Shown: positions 47,439 to 59,073 of the stretch, piece by piece
How the letters are laid out: the number at the start of each line of letters is the position of its first letter
Numbering within the stretch: the first letter of the stretch is position 1
Source of the DNA: Phaeotremella fagi
Taxonomy: Eukaryota > Basidiomycota > Tremellomycetes > Tremellales > Phaeotremellaceae
DNA length: 64,000 bases
Reading direction: 5' to 3'
NCBI GenBank assembly: GCA_001599715.1
Contig: BCHU01000014.1
Span: 898,858 to 962,857 of the forward strand
Notes under the pieces: model-generated
The model's database searches: none
The model's input: only the letters and a program-made list of their open reading frames with translations
Told to the model about the DNA's origin: nothing
Program-made: the position numbers and the translations under genes

Positions 47439-49516
47439 CTAAGCAGCCGAAGCACGAGTAACATCAACGGGTGCTTGATTTCCAGCATCTTCAGCTGTCT
47501 TCTTGAATTCCTCTGGTAACATGTCTGTTCTCTCGCCTTCAGTCATTCCACCGAGCTTTTCTTCCTCGGTAGGTTCAGAGATTTTAAGTACGGCTGGGAC
47601 TGTGAATTCTGTCAGCATATTTCTAGTGCAAGATTAAGAGCCAAATATGACTCACGTGCAACGAGTAAAGTTACAGCTACGAGAACCCAGGTCGAAATGA
47701 ATTGACTTTTTCCTGGTACACCATCAGCTTGAAGAGCGTATGCGACAGCAGTTCCAACTGAGAGTGAGACTCTGTAAACTGCAATGAGTCTTCCAGCAAG
47801 TTGAGGAGTTGAACACATGGCACCAAGAAGCCAGTACGAGTACTACGCATTCTCCAGTTAGTCGATCACAACACATGAAGATGCAAACCATACTCACCCC
47901 TTGCCAAAGACTGTCGAGCATACCATAGAAGAAGTAGAGTGTAGCAGGACCCCCATAGCCAGAAGATCGGAATACGATCCATTGAGTAGGGTTTTGTTCT
48001 CTGAGCAATTCAAACGCCAAACCTCCACCCATGATGGTGTTAGCTACGATAAACAGGAAGACCCAAGTGATGATAGCTCGTTGTGGTCTGGAGAACCATG
48101 GCATATCACACATGAAACCGATAACGAATCCACCAAACATCTGAGCCAACCAGTAAAGAGCTGAGTTGAGAGAACGACCACCTAGATCGAATGAGAGACC
48201 ATTGACGATGTTTTGTTGATAGTTGTAGAACCTTTTCGTTATTTTAGCAACAGAAAGCACCCCAAACTAATGATGACGAAACTTACCAATTCGCACAGAA
48301 AAACATTGGAATAAGGTAAAAGACCCTAACACTTATCAGTCTTGCCTATCCAATGAAATGACTCACCGTTTCTCATGACGCAAAGATTTCAGAGCTTCAA
48401 TCTCCCTGTTAATCGTACGTTTGAATATAGTAGCAAAAGATCCTTTAGCAGCTTGATCACGAGGATCATGTCCAGCTTTTGAACCATCTGATCGAACAAC
48501 TTTCCAGAAAGGTAACAAAGCAAACGACAACACGGAACCGAGGATCATAATAGAGATGAAAGCCCAGTAAGTTGAATTTGTGATTGTTCCCGAATCTGTT
48601 CGACCCAAATTTTGACTCAATGAGATGAAAGCTCCGATCATACCGCCTGAATTGAAGATTATCCAGAAGGTAGCGAAGAATCTTCCTTTTTGATGGGGGA
48701 GGGGGCTTGTGGTAACAAACGAATATCAGTAAAGTGCATGTAATTCTAAGCAGAAGACTTACTAAGAAATCATCATAGCCCCTTGAATCAACCAGAAGAA
48801 AGCTGAACCTAAACCCAGCAAGGCCCCAGAAACAACGACAAAAACGCCCCCACCACGAATAGCGTAGTTCAATAAAGCTCCTGAATAGAGTGCATAAGTC
48901 CATGCACCCAAGGCGATCCCGTATACACCAATGACTTCGAAAACTGGAAGACAGATTGGTAAATACGAAGCGGCAGCTGTTGAGTACAAAGCTACACTAG
49001 CTTGAGCTGAGATTTGGGCTAGACTTGATGTCAACTTTTGAGAACAGATGCAGTACACATTCAAACTTACGATCAACATTTCCACCTCCACCTAAACCAG
49101 CTAGGGCGTTGTACATTCCAGGAAGGCAGAATGCGCAAAGAGCCAAAAGACAGATTTGGGTCCAAGATGAGGACTAAAATTTGGTTAACAAGATCCAAAT
49201 GGTCACACGATAACGCAAAACTCACATAGACTCTCCACGACAACGAAGTGTCGACGGCCAATTGTTCATTTGGATGAGGAACAACTTGTGAAGTCTGATC
49301 GACTTGATCTTCGTTCGCGATACCTTTCTCCATTTCAAAAGTAGACATGTGTAAAGTTTCAGGGGAGGGATTTAGTGCGTTTGTGAAATTGGTTATGCTT
49401 GTTGAACGACGATCATTCGTTTTTATAGGTAAGTTTCCAACCTTCAACAACACTGATTCCGGAGATTGACCAGCACTTGATCTTGGCAACATTCCGCCGT
49501 TTTGGTCATTAACCAT
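47439..49516 (-). CDS. UNC93-like (DUF895) MFS membrane protein, copy 2
   Basis: This is a multi-pass membrane protein of about 560 residues and a paralogue of the gene at 5962. A long hydrophilic N-terminus (MVNDQNGGMLPRSSAGQSPE) precedes SSSWTQICLLALCAFCLPGM and AGLGGGGN, the family signature. WLIQGAMMISYPLPHQKGR is in the equivalent loop. FDLGGRSLNSALYWLAQMFG and ATLYFFYGMLDSLWQG mark the second half. The acidic tail ends VDVTRASAA. It shares a 290-base divergent promoter with an intronless Gfo/Idh/MocA dehydrogenase. Its place at the left edge of the GlcNAc cluster makes it a candidate uptake protein for an amino sugar, but that is inference from location only. Confidence 0.85.
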
Positions 49517-49546
49517 TTTTGCAAATAGGTATTCTTCGGACGTCAG

Positions 49547-49563
49547 CGGATCAAATCGATCCG
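49547..49563. promoter_or_regulatory. CGG-N11-CCG inverted repeat (Gal4-type)
   Basis: CGGATCAAATCGATCCG has inverted half-sites spaced as in yeast Gal4 targets, with the inverted repeat extending to CGGATC/GATCCG. It lies 31 bases upstream of the UNC93-like start and 244 bases upstream of the dehydrogenase start. Confidence 0.4.
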
Positions 49564-49806
49564 GCGATCGAAAGAGGATTTAGACGTTTGGCGAACAGGG
49601 TTCGATATTCTAATTCTAACCTAAGTCTGCACTTCGACGTTGCTCATTCCGAAAACCATTGTTTTACTTCTGGCGTTTTGAAAAGAATGTCCCGTGTTCC
49701 AAGTAAATCGCCAAATCCCTCTGCCTCATAAACTTTTTTTTCCGGATACGAATAAAAGCAGTACTTACAAACAGTCAAACACAAAAATCAACCTTGTCCA
49801 GAGAGA

Positions 49807-50880
49807 ATGGTCCAATCGAACAATCAATCATCTTCAATGTCGAAACCTAGAACAGAAATACCACCCCTGCGTACCGTTGTCATAGGTCTTGGACAAATGG
49901 GTAAATCACACGCACTTGCATATCACAAATCCCCCGAGTTCAACATCATCGGTCTTGTCAACAGATCTCCAGTAAAATTATCGCCAGAACTCTCAACCTA
50001 TCCATTCCTCACTTCGTTTCAAGATGCCTTGGCACTGAAACCCGATGTAGTCGCTATATGTACCCACGTAGACACCCATCCGGAATACGCTATCCAAGCC
50101 ATGGAAAACGGTTCACATGTTTTTGTCGAGAAACCACTGGCTCATACGGTAGAAGAAGCAGAGAAAGTACTTGCTGTTGCTTCCAAAACCAAAAAGAAAC
50201 TCTTAGTTGGTTACATTCTACGTCACCATCCATCCTGGATTGAGTTTACTCGATTAGCCAAAACTCTCGGTACACCCAATGTCATGCGTATGAACCTTAA
50301 TCAAAGATCTACTGGTGAACCTTGGAATATACATAAAAGAATTATGGAATCTACATCACCAGTCGTAGATTGTGGTGTCCATTACGTGGATATCATGTTG
50401 TCAATAACCCAAAGTCGACCAATCCAAGTAAGAGGTATGGGAGTTAGGTTGAGTGAAGAGATCGATAAAGATCAAGTAAACTATGGTCATTTACAGGTCC
50501 TGTTCGAAAACGGAAGTGTAGGATGGTACGAGGCTGGTTGGGGTCCAATGATATCGGATACCGCTCATTTCGTTAAAGATATCATGGGACCCAAAGGATC
50601 CGTATCAATCATCGCAAATGAGAATTCAGATTCAGCGGATGTAATGAATCACACCAATACTTCCAATATTCGGTACAGGGTAGGCGAGAAGGATGAGAGA
50701 ATTTCAATGGATAATGAACCGGATCACGATGAGTTGTGTGGGTTGGAGCAACTGTATCTTTTACGGGCTATCAGGGAGGATTTGGACCTTACTCAGGATG
50801 GTTTGGATGCTGTTCGATCACTGGCTATAGTTCTTGCTGCTGATCTATCTATGCGAGAACGTAGAGCGGTAGATCTATAG
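49807..50880 (+). CDS. Gfo/Idh/MocA-family oxidoreductase, intronless
   Basis: This single-exon gene encodes 357 residues, start MVQSNNQSSSMSKPRTEIPP. The Rossmann NAD(P) site is RTVVIGLGQMGKSHALAYH. VAICTHVDTHPEYAIQAME and the hallmark FVEKPLAHTVEEA follow, with the catalytic Lys in the E-K-P motif. VVDCGVHYVDIMLSI supplies the His of the active site. The C-terminal half is the usual sheet domain. The family oxidises sugars, inositols or sugar nucleotides at a ring hydroxyl. No introns are present, unlike nearly all neighbours including the related gene at 51627. This could reflect recent acquisition from bacteria or intron loss. It is divergent from the UNC93-like gene. Confidence 0.9.
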   Translation: MVQSNNQSSSMSKPRTEIPPLRTVVIGLGQMGKSHALAYHKSPEFNIIGLVNRSPVKLSPELSTYPFLTSFQDALALKPDVVAICTHVDTHPEYAIQAMENGSHVFVEKPLAHTVEEAEKVLAVASKTKKKLLVGYILRHHPSWIEFTRLAKTLGTPNVMRMNLNQRSTGEPWNIHKRIMESTSPVVDCGVHYVDIMLSITQSRPIQVRGMGVRLSEEIDKDQVNYGHLQVLFENGSVGWYEAGWGPMISDTAHFVKDIMGPKGSVSIIANENSDSADVMNHTNTSNIRYRVGEKDERISMDNEPDHDELCGLEQLYLLRAIREDLDLTQDGLDAVRSLAIVLAADLSMRERRAVDL

Positions 50881-51626
50881 TTTCTGTCTGATGCATTGCA
50901 TATCAATAACTTTCAACTTCCAAGACCAGTCTGTGATAGATGTACGTCAATGATGTAAACCAAGTGACTGTCTTCCCGTGCAAGAAAAGGACACGTATGT
51001 ATATTCAAGACATCGTTCAAGTGACGTATGTTAAGACAGGATTATTGTGCACTTCTGACTCTCCAGTCTTGACAAAATACTTTACCTTAAGACAATCAGC
51101 TTGCTCATTGGTATTTAAAGCACGAGCATTTTTGAGAAGAAAACTCCTACTTGTATCCAGAAACTACCTCGACGAGGAGCGAGATAGACGTGGAGAATTG
51201 ATAACAGCTATCTCTAGGTCATAAGCATAAGCAAGTGTCAATTGTCTGGTTCCTAAATCCAACCTGGAGGACATCTTGAACTTCTCGATATGGTTTTTCA
51301 TTGTTGAAAAGCATTGAGTGGAAAGGCTTGTTGACCTGGGTGCCCCCACTCGTTTTCGGACATAGCAGATGGTGACATACCCCGCCGCAGGCTAGTAGAA
51401 TATTGGGGTCAACGTAAGATTTTTAGTCTAATTGTTTCGCCAAAAATTCCGTGGCCAATACATTGTCAGCTGTTACAGTACTCGTACAGTAAGTAGCACC
51501 GGTGTTGACCGACCTCTACTGAAAGGAGTGCAGTATGAAAGGGACTGTATGAGCATGGATGTATAAATATCACAACACCAAACCTCGTTATTGACCTTTC
51601 CACCCCTCAATTTAACACTTATCAAA
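50881..51626. other. Promoter region of second dehydrogenase
   Basis: This 746-base gap lies between two same-strand genes. Short ORFs (50940-51224 plus, 51164-51349 minus) have no features. A TATAAATA box lies at about 51561-51568, 60 bases before the next start codon. Confidence 0.45.
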
Positions 51627-53469
51627 ATGGTTATTCCGGTAGCTACACCTCAACCAGTCAAGTTAGCTGTTGTAGGAGCCGGTCAAAGAGGTTCAGTGAG
51701 TCCATCAACTACATCTAGACTGACTTCATAGAGATACGCAGATAATGCAAAGATGAATCCTAGCATGGCGACAGTCGTTGCTGTAGCTGATCCAAAGCCT
51801 TACAGAAGGAATAAAATGGGTGACGATTTTGGGTATGTTTTGACAATATTCACCAGCGCATCTGTTAACTTGAGATTTAGTTTATCGAAAGATAAACGTT
51901 ATCAGGATTGGAGGGATTTACTGAATGCCCCTAAGATTGCTGATGCCGTCGTCATAGCTACTCTTGTGAGTCACTTGTTCTCAACATGATCGACAACTGA
52001 CTCTCGAAAGGATGATACGCATGCTGAACTGGTTCATGCATTCGCTGCTCAAGGTAAGTGGATGATAGATCGATGAATGACCGCTAAATTCTCTTAGGTT
52101 ATCATATACTGTGTGAAAAGTAGGTCCAAGTCGAGCTCGATCTGACATCTAGACCAATGGCAACGAACATAAATGACTGTCTCAACATGGTGAGAGACGT
52201 TCAAGAAGCCGGTATAATCTTCGGAATTGGTCATGGTAAGATACCATAAACCAAGAGCGACAATCTGTTAATAAACCAAATCTAGTTCTAAGATATTCAC
52301 CATACAATGTCGCTGTTAAGAAAGTGATCGACTCTGGTGTCCTGGGAGAAATCGTCAACATCGAGGTTAGTTGAGATGTATTTCCAAAACATCCACTCAT
52401 ACTCTCTATTATAGCACTGCGAACCAGTCGGTTTCGAGCATTTCGCTCATTCCTACGTAAGCCGCTATCTACAAGCTTCAATGTGTCAATCTAACACTCA
52501 TCAGGTCCGAGGAAATTGGAACACAGAATCAGAAACGAGTTTCTCACTAATGACGAAATGCTGTCAGTGAGTCCCACCCCCACTCCCCAACCTAACACAC
52601 CAGTGATCTCGACATTTTGTCGTTCTACTATTCCGACGCCAAAGGTCGCACAGTCCCAGCCGTAAAAGTCTCGTCTTTCGGTTCACTCTCCCATTTCCGT
52701 CCAGATAAGAAACCGAAGGAAGCAGGCAGCGCGACAAGATGTTTGGATTGCGCTTACGAGTCTCAATGTGCTTATTCTGCTAAGAGGAGTTATCTTGATC
52801 CGTTGATTAACAAAACGGTGCTCAAGGATGGAAACGTAAGTTTGTCATCTCATTGACACCCAACTGATGTCTTTTAGAGGGCAGAAAGATTCATTGAAGC
52901 AGTGTTGGATATTGAGAATGTCACGGATGCTCTTAAAACTGGTCCATACGGATTGTGTGTCTACAACGGTCAAAACGATGTTGTCGATCAACAGGTGAGC
53001 AGTCATCAATACATATCTAATACTTGCAGGTAGTCAACATCGAATACGCCAATGGCGCAACAGCTTCAATGACAATGGTAGCATTCACCGAAGCAGAATG
53101 TGATCGCTTCACCAGAATTCACGGTACCAAAGGTGAATTATCAGGTGACATGAAGACTTTCGTAAGTAAACTTCTGTATTCTACACCTCAAGATTGACTA
53201 CTGATAAATGGTCTTAGACGGTATTCGATTTCCTAACAAAAGAGAAAACATACTACGAACCTCCATCAGTTGAAGGTGGCCACGGAGGGGGTGACAGTGG
53301 ACTCTCCCTAGCGTTTTTCGAAGCTATGCAAACGAGATCCCAAGCTCCGTTGAAAGTCACTCCGGAGGACGTTCTTAACAGTCATCTACTTGTTTTCGCT
53401 GCTGAACAATCAAGGAAGGAGGAGAGGGTGGTTCGTTTGAAAGAGTTTAAAGAGAAATTGGTGAGATAG
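51627..53469 (+). CDS. Gfo/Idh/MocA-family oxidoreductase with Cys motif
   Basis: This is a dehydrogenase of about 430 residues spliced from about eleven exons, start [20 protein letters not shown]. Exons give [17 protein letters not shown], then [18 protein letters not shown] and [19 protein letters not shown]. The CEKPMA core is restored by a 33-base intron at 52120-52152. [20 protein letters not shown] carries the active-site Cys/His region. [20 protein letters not shown] has a C-x2-C-x5-C pattern also seen in fungal relatives annotated as StrI-like or inositol dehydrogenases. [18 protein letters not shown] closes the substrate side. The oxidised sugar or inositol is unknown. It is convergent with the Zn2Cys6 regulator of the GlcNAc block. 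Confidence 0.9.
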
Positions 53470-53589
53470 GTTTTATAGGTTGTATTCTCGTAATGTACAG
53501 AAGTAGTGGACCATGAGTTGATATGGATTCATTTCATACATACACATACATGCACATGAAATACAACTTGAGACGATTACAACATTCGA

Positions 53590-56329
53590 TTACAAGGTCA
53601 TCATGAATCGACTATCATTAGTGACAACAGGGTAAGGAGATGTCCCCCGTGTCGTCAACTTCATACACAAATGTTTGAGAGCTGTCGCCGTGGAACGTGA
53701 TAAATGAACTGATGGCAAACCACCACCCAGAAGTTGGTCCGCGACTTGACGGAAGATTACAACGGCTATCGAGGAATAAGTATCTCCTTCACCAGTATCA
53801 AGACCTACCCTCATCAATGGTTACAGAACAAGTCATAGCGTTAGAGGGATCTGTCAAAGTTTCTGCTAAAACACTAGCAGCTGTGAAGATCATCTATCCA
53901 TCTCAGCACTCATCTCAAATCACGAAACTCACCTTGAAATACACCGCAGGTAAATCAGAGATATTCATATCCGGAGTCCAATTCCTACATTTCTCTAAAC
54001 AAGCCACAGAAGCTTCGACAGCAAAAGCACGACAAGCTCTGAGTAATCTGCCATCTGACAGACGAGCCAAGGCTTTGATCGCATGATGATTAACAGTGAG
54101 TTTGGCGTACCAACCGAAAATTTCTAATTGTTGAGTAACGCTTGATGGGAGTTTCAAAAATTCGAGATCTGTCTGCCACCAGTCTAAACAGGCGTTTGTG
54201 GTTGATATCAATCGGTTGTATTCTGTTGCTATTGATTTTTCGGCTGAGGATGATGATTTTTGGGCGATCAGGGATTGTTTGTAGCCCCAATCTCTTAGGA
54301 TGTGGATTAATCGCGCGTTGTAGGTTAATAGGTGATCACCTTGGGGCTGTTGGTCGTTGGGTGTGGAGGGTTCTGACATGGTCAAGAGTTGACAGTATTT
54401 CTTGGGATCGTAACGAGGTTCTTGATATTTCTCCTGATTCAACGATTCCATTCCATCCGTTATCTATACTGAATGTCAGTAAAAACATTCCTAGATATGG
54501 AAATCACCCACATAGCACATCAACCACACTCTAGCCATGTCTCGTCGATCAGCCGCTCGTCTTACAGGCAGCAATCCACAAAGTTCTCCTAACGTCGGTG
54601 GATGCATAGCAAGCGAAGTCAACTGAATCAAGTCAGTATATTTCAAATTCAAAACACACCTTGATCCATCCCCTTCCCCACCTGAAAGCAGATTTCGCAA
54701 TAGCACTAGCCTGATTCCGATCACTCATATAAGTAGCCAACACACAAGCTCCAATAATCTCTTCAGGTCCAATCCCCAACTCCGGATCCAAGTCGACATC
54801 CTCAACATCATCATCGGTGGCTGTAGCGGTAGAAGTTCCATCGAGATGAGAGATGAAACTGTCGGCTGGTGAGTTGACCCATAGATTCGCTATTTCAGAT
54901 GCTAGGATACTGCGATACGAATGATACATTGGTGAACGTTCTGAAGCGACTAGACAGAGAACTGATAAGATGAAGGGGGTGATTGCAGGTGGACCAGCGA
55001 TGAGATAAGGGAAATGATAGAATTCGAGTGTGTAACCGTAGAGATATCGAGATAATCGACCGTGAAATCTGGAACACGATCAGTCAAGATACGAAGAATC
55101 ACTAGCAGACTTACAAGCTAATCAAGCCCAACGCTACATCTTGTGGGATAGCTCCTCGTTTGACAATATTCGGTCTAGGATCTTCAGCGCCCAGCGCCAG
55201 ACTCTGTAGCATAGTCCTAGGTTGAATATTCGGTGATTCGTTGGGGTTGATCATGAGGTTAGTGGTCGGTGAAGGCAGCAGCGGCTCAGCGTTTTCACGC
55301 AAAGGGAAAGGCTGGTCGAACGAAAGACTCCCCGCTGCCAGACTACTAGCCAAGTCATTCTCTGATGTCGACCTAGTTGATGAAGTCAAGGTTTGGTTGA
55401 ACTGGGAAACAGGGACAGATGTTGATGAAATCGATTGGGAGTGTTGTCGTTGCGGATGTTGATTTTGTTGACCAGAAGCCATGGAGTTCATGGGCGGCAT
55501 AGAAGGTAATCTCTGGAACATGTCGGATTGTTGTTGTGGTGGTTGATCCGGCGAGAAGGAAATAGGTCGAGGAATAGGAGGACTTGAAGTTGTAGGTTGA
55601 AATGTGTAATTTGATGAGAAGATATTTTGTTGCGTCATGTCGTCAGTGGAATTGTTGTGGTTCATGATATCAGAAGTGGAAACGCTTTGAGAACCAAACA
55701 TCCTAGGTTGTGTGGTAATATCTTCACTTAGAGATTGAACCTGTTGACTTCCTTCCATTCCATTTTGCCCAAAGAAATCCATCCCCAATGACGAGTTCTT
55801 CCTATCAACCTGTCCGTCATCCTCTTCACTCTCCTCCTGTCTACTTCTCTTATTACTCCCTCCCTGACCTTGAGCCCAATTCAAATTTGATTCGTCAGGT
55901 GAACTCCATCCTCGAAGAGTACTGATTTCTTTGGCTGGAGGTTTGAACTTTTCCAAATCTGATAATATAGATTGAGCTGTAGATTTGTCTCCATTACGAC
56001 CATCACTATTTTCAACGGCTTTTTGAAGTAGGAAACGGACCGCTTTATCGAGTTGAGCAAGTTGATCCACTACGACGATCGATGTTGTTGCTATAGCATA
56101 TCTCCAGTCGACATCAGGTTTCTACCATACCAATGAGCGTTGCATAAACATGATTGAAATACACACTCACGATTCCCTTGGGTGCAAAGACACAAACTTC
56201 ATCGCGTGATATACATCTATCACAGATTTTATTCGAATTCTGTAGTATACACTTGACCTTGTCTCTACGACATGTAGAGCAGGCTTTGGCAGTGCGATCC
56301 TTCTGACTCTCTGAAGTGTCTTTAGGCAT
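53590..56329 (-). CDS. Zn2Cys6 transcription factor next to GlcNAc genes
   Basis: This is a nuclear regulator of about 790 residues, start MPKDTSESQKDRTAKACSTC. The zinc cluster is C-ST-C-RRDKVK-C-x8-C-DR-C-x6-C, followed by VFAPKGI and an intron. A coiled-coil-like segment (QLAQLDKAVRFLLQKAVE) follows. Then comes a long Gln/Ser/Asn-rich region of about 250 residues. The fungal transcription factor domain spans about 53600-55150, with SRYLYGYTLEFYHF-like text and RDWGYKQSLIAQKSSSSAEK. The last exon ends NDSRFMMTL. It starts 146 bases downstream of the GlcN6P deaminase stop on the same strand. Known ascomycete GlcNAc clusters use an Ndt80-type factor (Ron1/Ngs1-linked control), so a zinc cluster regulator would be a different solution. 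The pairing is inferred. Confidence 0.87.
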
Positions 56330-56474
56330 TGTCTATGGAAGACTGCTACCAAGTTTTACGAGTGACAATAACAAATAGATACATAGGAGTCACCACCTAA
56401 ACTAAAAACGGCGTAAAAAGCGATACCCCCACTCTACGGCACTTTGCTTATCACTCCCCTGTCTACCACTGACA

Positions 56475-57677
56475 TCATGCAGCTGTAATTCGGGAACTCG
56501 CTATTTGACCATATTTAGCTTCAACTTCGTCTTGAACTTTTTCAATGGATTTGAAATATTTAACTGTCTTGACTCGAAGTTCCAAAGTTGCGTCCTCACT
56601 ACAAGTAATCAGTAACAGCAGATAATTATAAATCCAAATCACCACTCACTCGCAAACTACCAATGCCCATGGATGCGATTGTAGAGCTGAAGCGGTTACC
56701 ATGTGATTAACCCCACCTTCAATCATTTGACTCAAAGCCAACGATTTGTTTTGTCCAGTGACGACTAAAACTACTTCTCTTGCGTCCATCACAGTCTGGA
56801 CACCGACAGTTAAGGCCATACGGGGAACAGCTGCTAGATCGTTGTTGAAGAAACGACAGTTGTCCAAGATAGTTTCGTATGCTAACGTCTTGATTCTCGT
56901 TCTTGAGGTTAACGAGGATCCGGGCTAGGTTGGATCAATTAGCTGCTGGGACGCTTCAGATGGTTGCCATCCCAGTACTCACCTCGTTGAAAGCGATATG
57001 TCCATCTTTAGAAATCACGATCAGCATTCTGTCAACAGCTAGAGCCAAATAAACTTACCAGCCCCAATTCCACCCAGAAACAAATCAATACCTCCAGCAG
57101 CTTTGATAGACGCCTCGTAAGCTTCACACTCTCCATATAAATCTTCTGCTTCTCCATTCAATATGTGCGTGTTTTTGGGGCTGTAGGTAAGTATAACAGC
57201 ATCTTGGTTTCACCTACTTGATGTCAACCAAGGAAAAGAAGTTTTTGAACATGAACGTGTGATATGATTCTGGGTGATCACGAGAGATTCCAACGTATTC
57301 ATCCATATTGACTGATAGTGGGGGTTAATCATTCAGAAGTTTGACGTAGTAAGGGAAACAAACAAGTGATCACATCCTATACAATGTCAATTACACTCCT
57401 AAAATCCGGAAACACAGCTCTGACCCACCTTGAAACTGACAGTCCCTGCTTTGTGCAATTCTACCAAACGTTTATAAACTGGTAAAGGACTCGATCCAGT
57501 TGGTAAACCAAGAACAAAATTTGGATGTTCATTCGATGGTTTGAATTTATTGATTCTACTAGCGATATACTCCGCAATCTAGGGTTGTTAGGATAAAGTT
57601 ACTGCTTTGATATACCGCACAACAATACGCACATAGTTACCAACTTCAGCTTTAGTATCTCTAACCGTAAGACGCAT
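56475..57677 (-). CDS. NAG1: Glucosamine-6-phosphate deaminase
   Basis: This is a cytosolic hexameric-type isomerase/deaminase of about 270 residues that converts glucosamine 6-phosphate to fructose 6-phosphate and ammonia, the exit step of GlcNAc use. Start [39 protein letters not shown] is the phosphate loop. [20 protein letters not shown] is rebuilt across a 13-base microexon (57364-57376). [17 protein letters not shown] has the catalytic Asp/His. [13 protein letters not shown] and [15 protein letters not shown] follow. [14 protein letters not shown] is near the C-terminus. Similarity to animal and fungal deaminases is strong throughout. It is divergent from the GIG1-like gene and tandem with the Zn2Cys6 regulator. 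Confidence 0.95.
57364..57376 (-). other. 13-base microexon of GlcN6P deaminase
   Basis: On the minus strand the exon reads GATGTGATCACTT, preceded by TATAG and followed by the donor GTTTGT. Including it gives VSFK-DVITF-NMDEY, which matches the family. Omitting it breaks the frame. Confidence 0.8.
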
Positions 57678-58071
57678 TTTGATGTACTTTTCAAATGCTT
57701 TTGAAGGATGTTTGATGTTGGGCAAATATTTTGTTTATGAATTCATTGGACTTTAGCTTCAACTATAGGTGACAAAGGAACGGAGAAAATCGCCGAGATG
57801 GTTCATGTGGTGAGAAAAATTATTCGCCGGTAAATTTTGCGAGGTTTTTTGGTGCTGGTACTGCGTGTGCTCTGTATGAACGTGCATCATATGGGTTCAG
57901 TATTGGGGAAAGGTATCTTCGTTAGTCGTGATTGAGAAGGAATCACCTGAGAATGCAATAACTCTTCTAACTATTGACGTTTTCAAGTCCAAAGCAACAT
58001 TGCGATTTTATCAATTCGGAGATTCATTTTAACACGCAACGAACGCTTTCACTCAGCGTTTGCAGGACTAC
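57678..58071. promoter_or_regulatory. Divergent promoter, GlcN6P deaminase / GIG1-like
   Basis: This 394-base gap separates divergent starts. It has CGG-N9-CCG at 57781-57795 and a CGGTAAA half-site at 57828-57834. The same CGGTAAA string occurs in the other divergent promoter of the cluster (60577-60583 and, reversed, 60608-60614). Shared control of the four genes is inferred. Confidence 0.4.
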
Positions 58072-58929
58072 ATGACGCATTCAGAGAAATATGGTCTAAG
58101 TTGGGAAGAAGTTGAGGAAATTGTTGGTGAGATCATATTTCTGGAAGTGGAGACGATAACTAATTTGAATAGCTACAAATAATCTGAAACGATTCCATCG
58201 ATATCCAGATCAACTCTCCCTCTACAAAGCGCACATGCAAAGGATCCACATAGAATACGGCTCAGTTCAAAACTACATCCTGAAAGAACAACTTGGTTGG
58301 AACTCTATCTCTGATCTCTCACCGTTCAGGGGATGCAGCACGTCCCGAAGTCCTGTTGACGTGATCAAATGGGAAAAATGTCCGCATCAGAACATGAGTC
58401 ATATCGTTCGAACTGCTGTGTGTGAGGAGGAGATCTATGGATTATTTCAAGAAGGATTGTTGAGTGAGGAATGGAAAATTGCTGAGACTCCTTTCCCATA
58501 TGCTATACCTTCGAGTGAGTACATATCCCTCAAAGAGAAACTGACTCCAATCCAGATTCAAAACATTACATCGTTTGGTCAAAAGTCCCCATTCTGCATC
58601 CATGTATCGTAGGATCAGAATTTCAACCATCAACAAGAGAGATGGCATGGTATCACATCCAATCAAGAGGTCTATCAGGGTTAATCAGCAACGATGAAAA
58701 CACAATGGATACATTCACCGGTCCACTTCTCACAAAGTCAACAACAATCTCCAAAGACGAGGATGAAATGGTTCGAAAAGCCATCTATAGCGCTGCGAGG
58801 TATATTCGAACGTTTGTCGAAAGAGTTTGGGGTGCTGAATACGAAGCGGTTTATTTCGCTAATCCACCTAGTTTACAGAGTGTTCCTGATCTAGCTCATT
58901 TTCATTGTATGGTCAGGAAATGTAAATGA
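58072..58929 (+). CDS. GIG1: GIG1-like DUF3605 protein (GlcNAc-induced)
   Basis: This is a protein of about 255 residues in three exons. Start MTHSEKYGLSWEEVEEIV joins by a 46-base intron to ATNNLKRFHRYPDQLSLYKA. IEYGSVQNYILKEQLGW is the family signature, and FPYAIPS joins over a second intron to NSKHYIVWSKVPILHP. REMAWYHIQSRGLSGL and a final HFHCMVRK complete the DUF3605 fold. In Candida albicans the DUF3605 protein Gig1 is strongly induced by GlcNAc and affects sensitivity to a chitin synthase inhibitor, but its biochemical role is not established. Here it is divergent from GlcN6P deaminase and sits inside the GlcNAc gene set, which supports the same link in a basidiomycete. Confidence 0.88.
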
Positions 58930-59073
58930 CGATAGGGGTTGGGTTTGGTAGATGCCTTAGAATCGTAGAGTTGTATATAGAGAAACTTATAGAAAGATCA
59001 AATGTACCGCCTGTCTTTACGAGTACATTCAAAAATGCATATCAAGACGCGAATACAGGTTCAAAGTAAAGAT

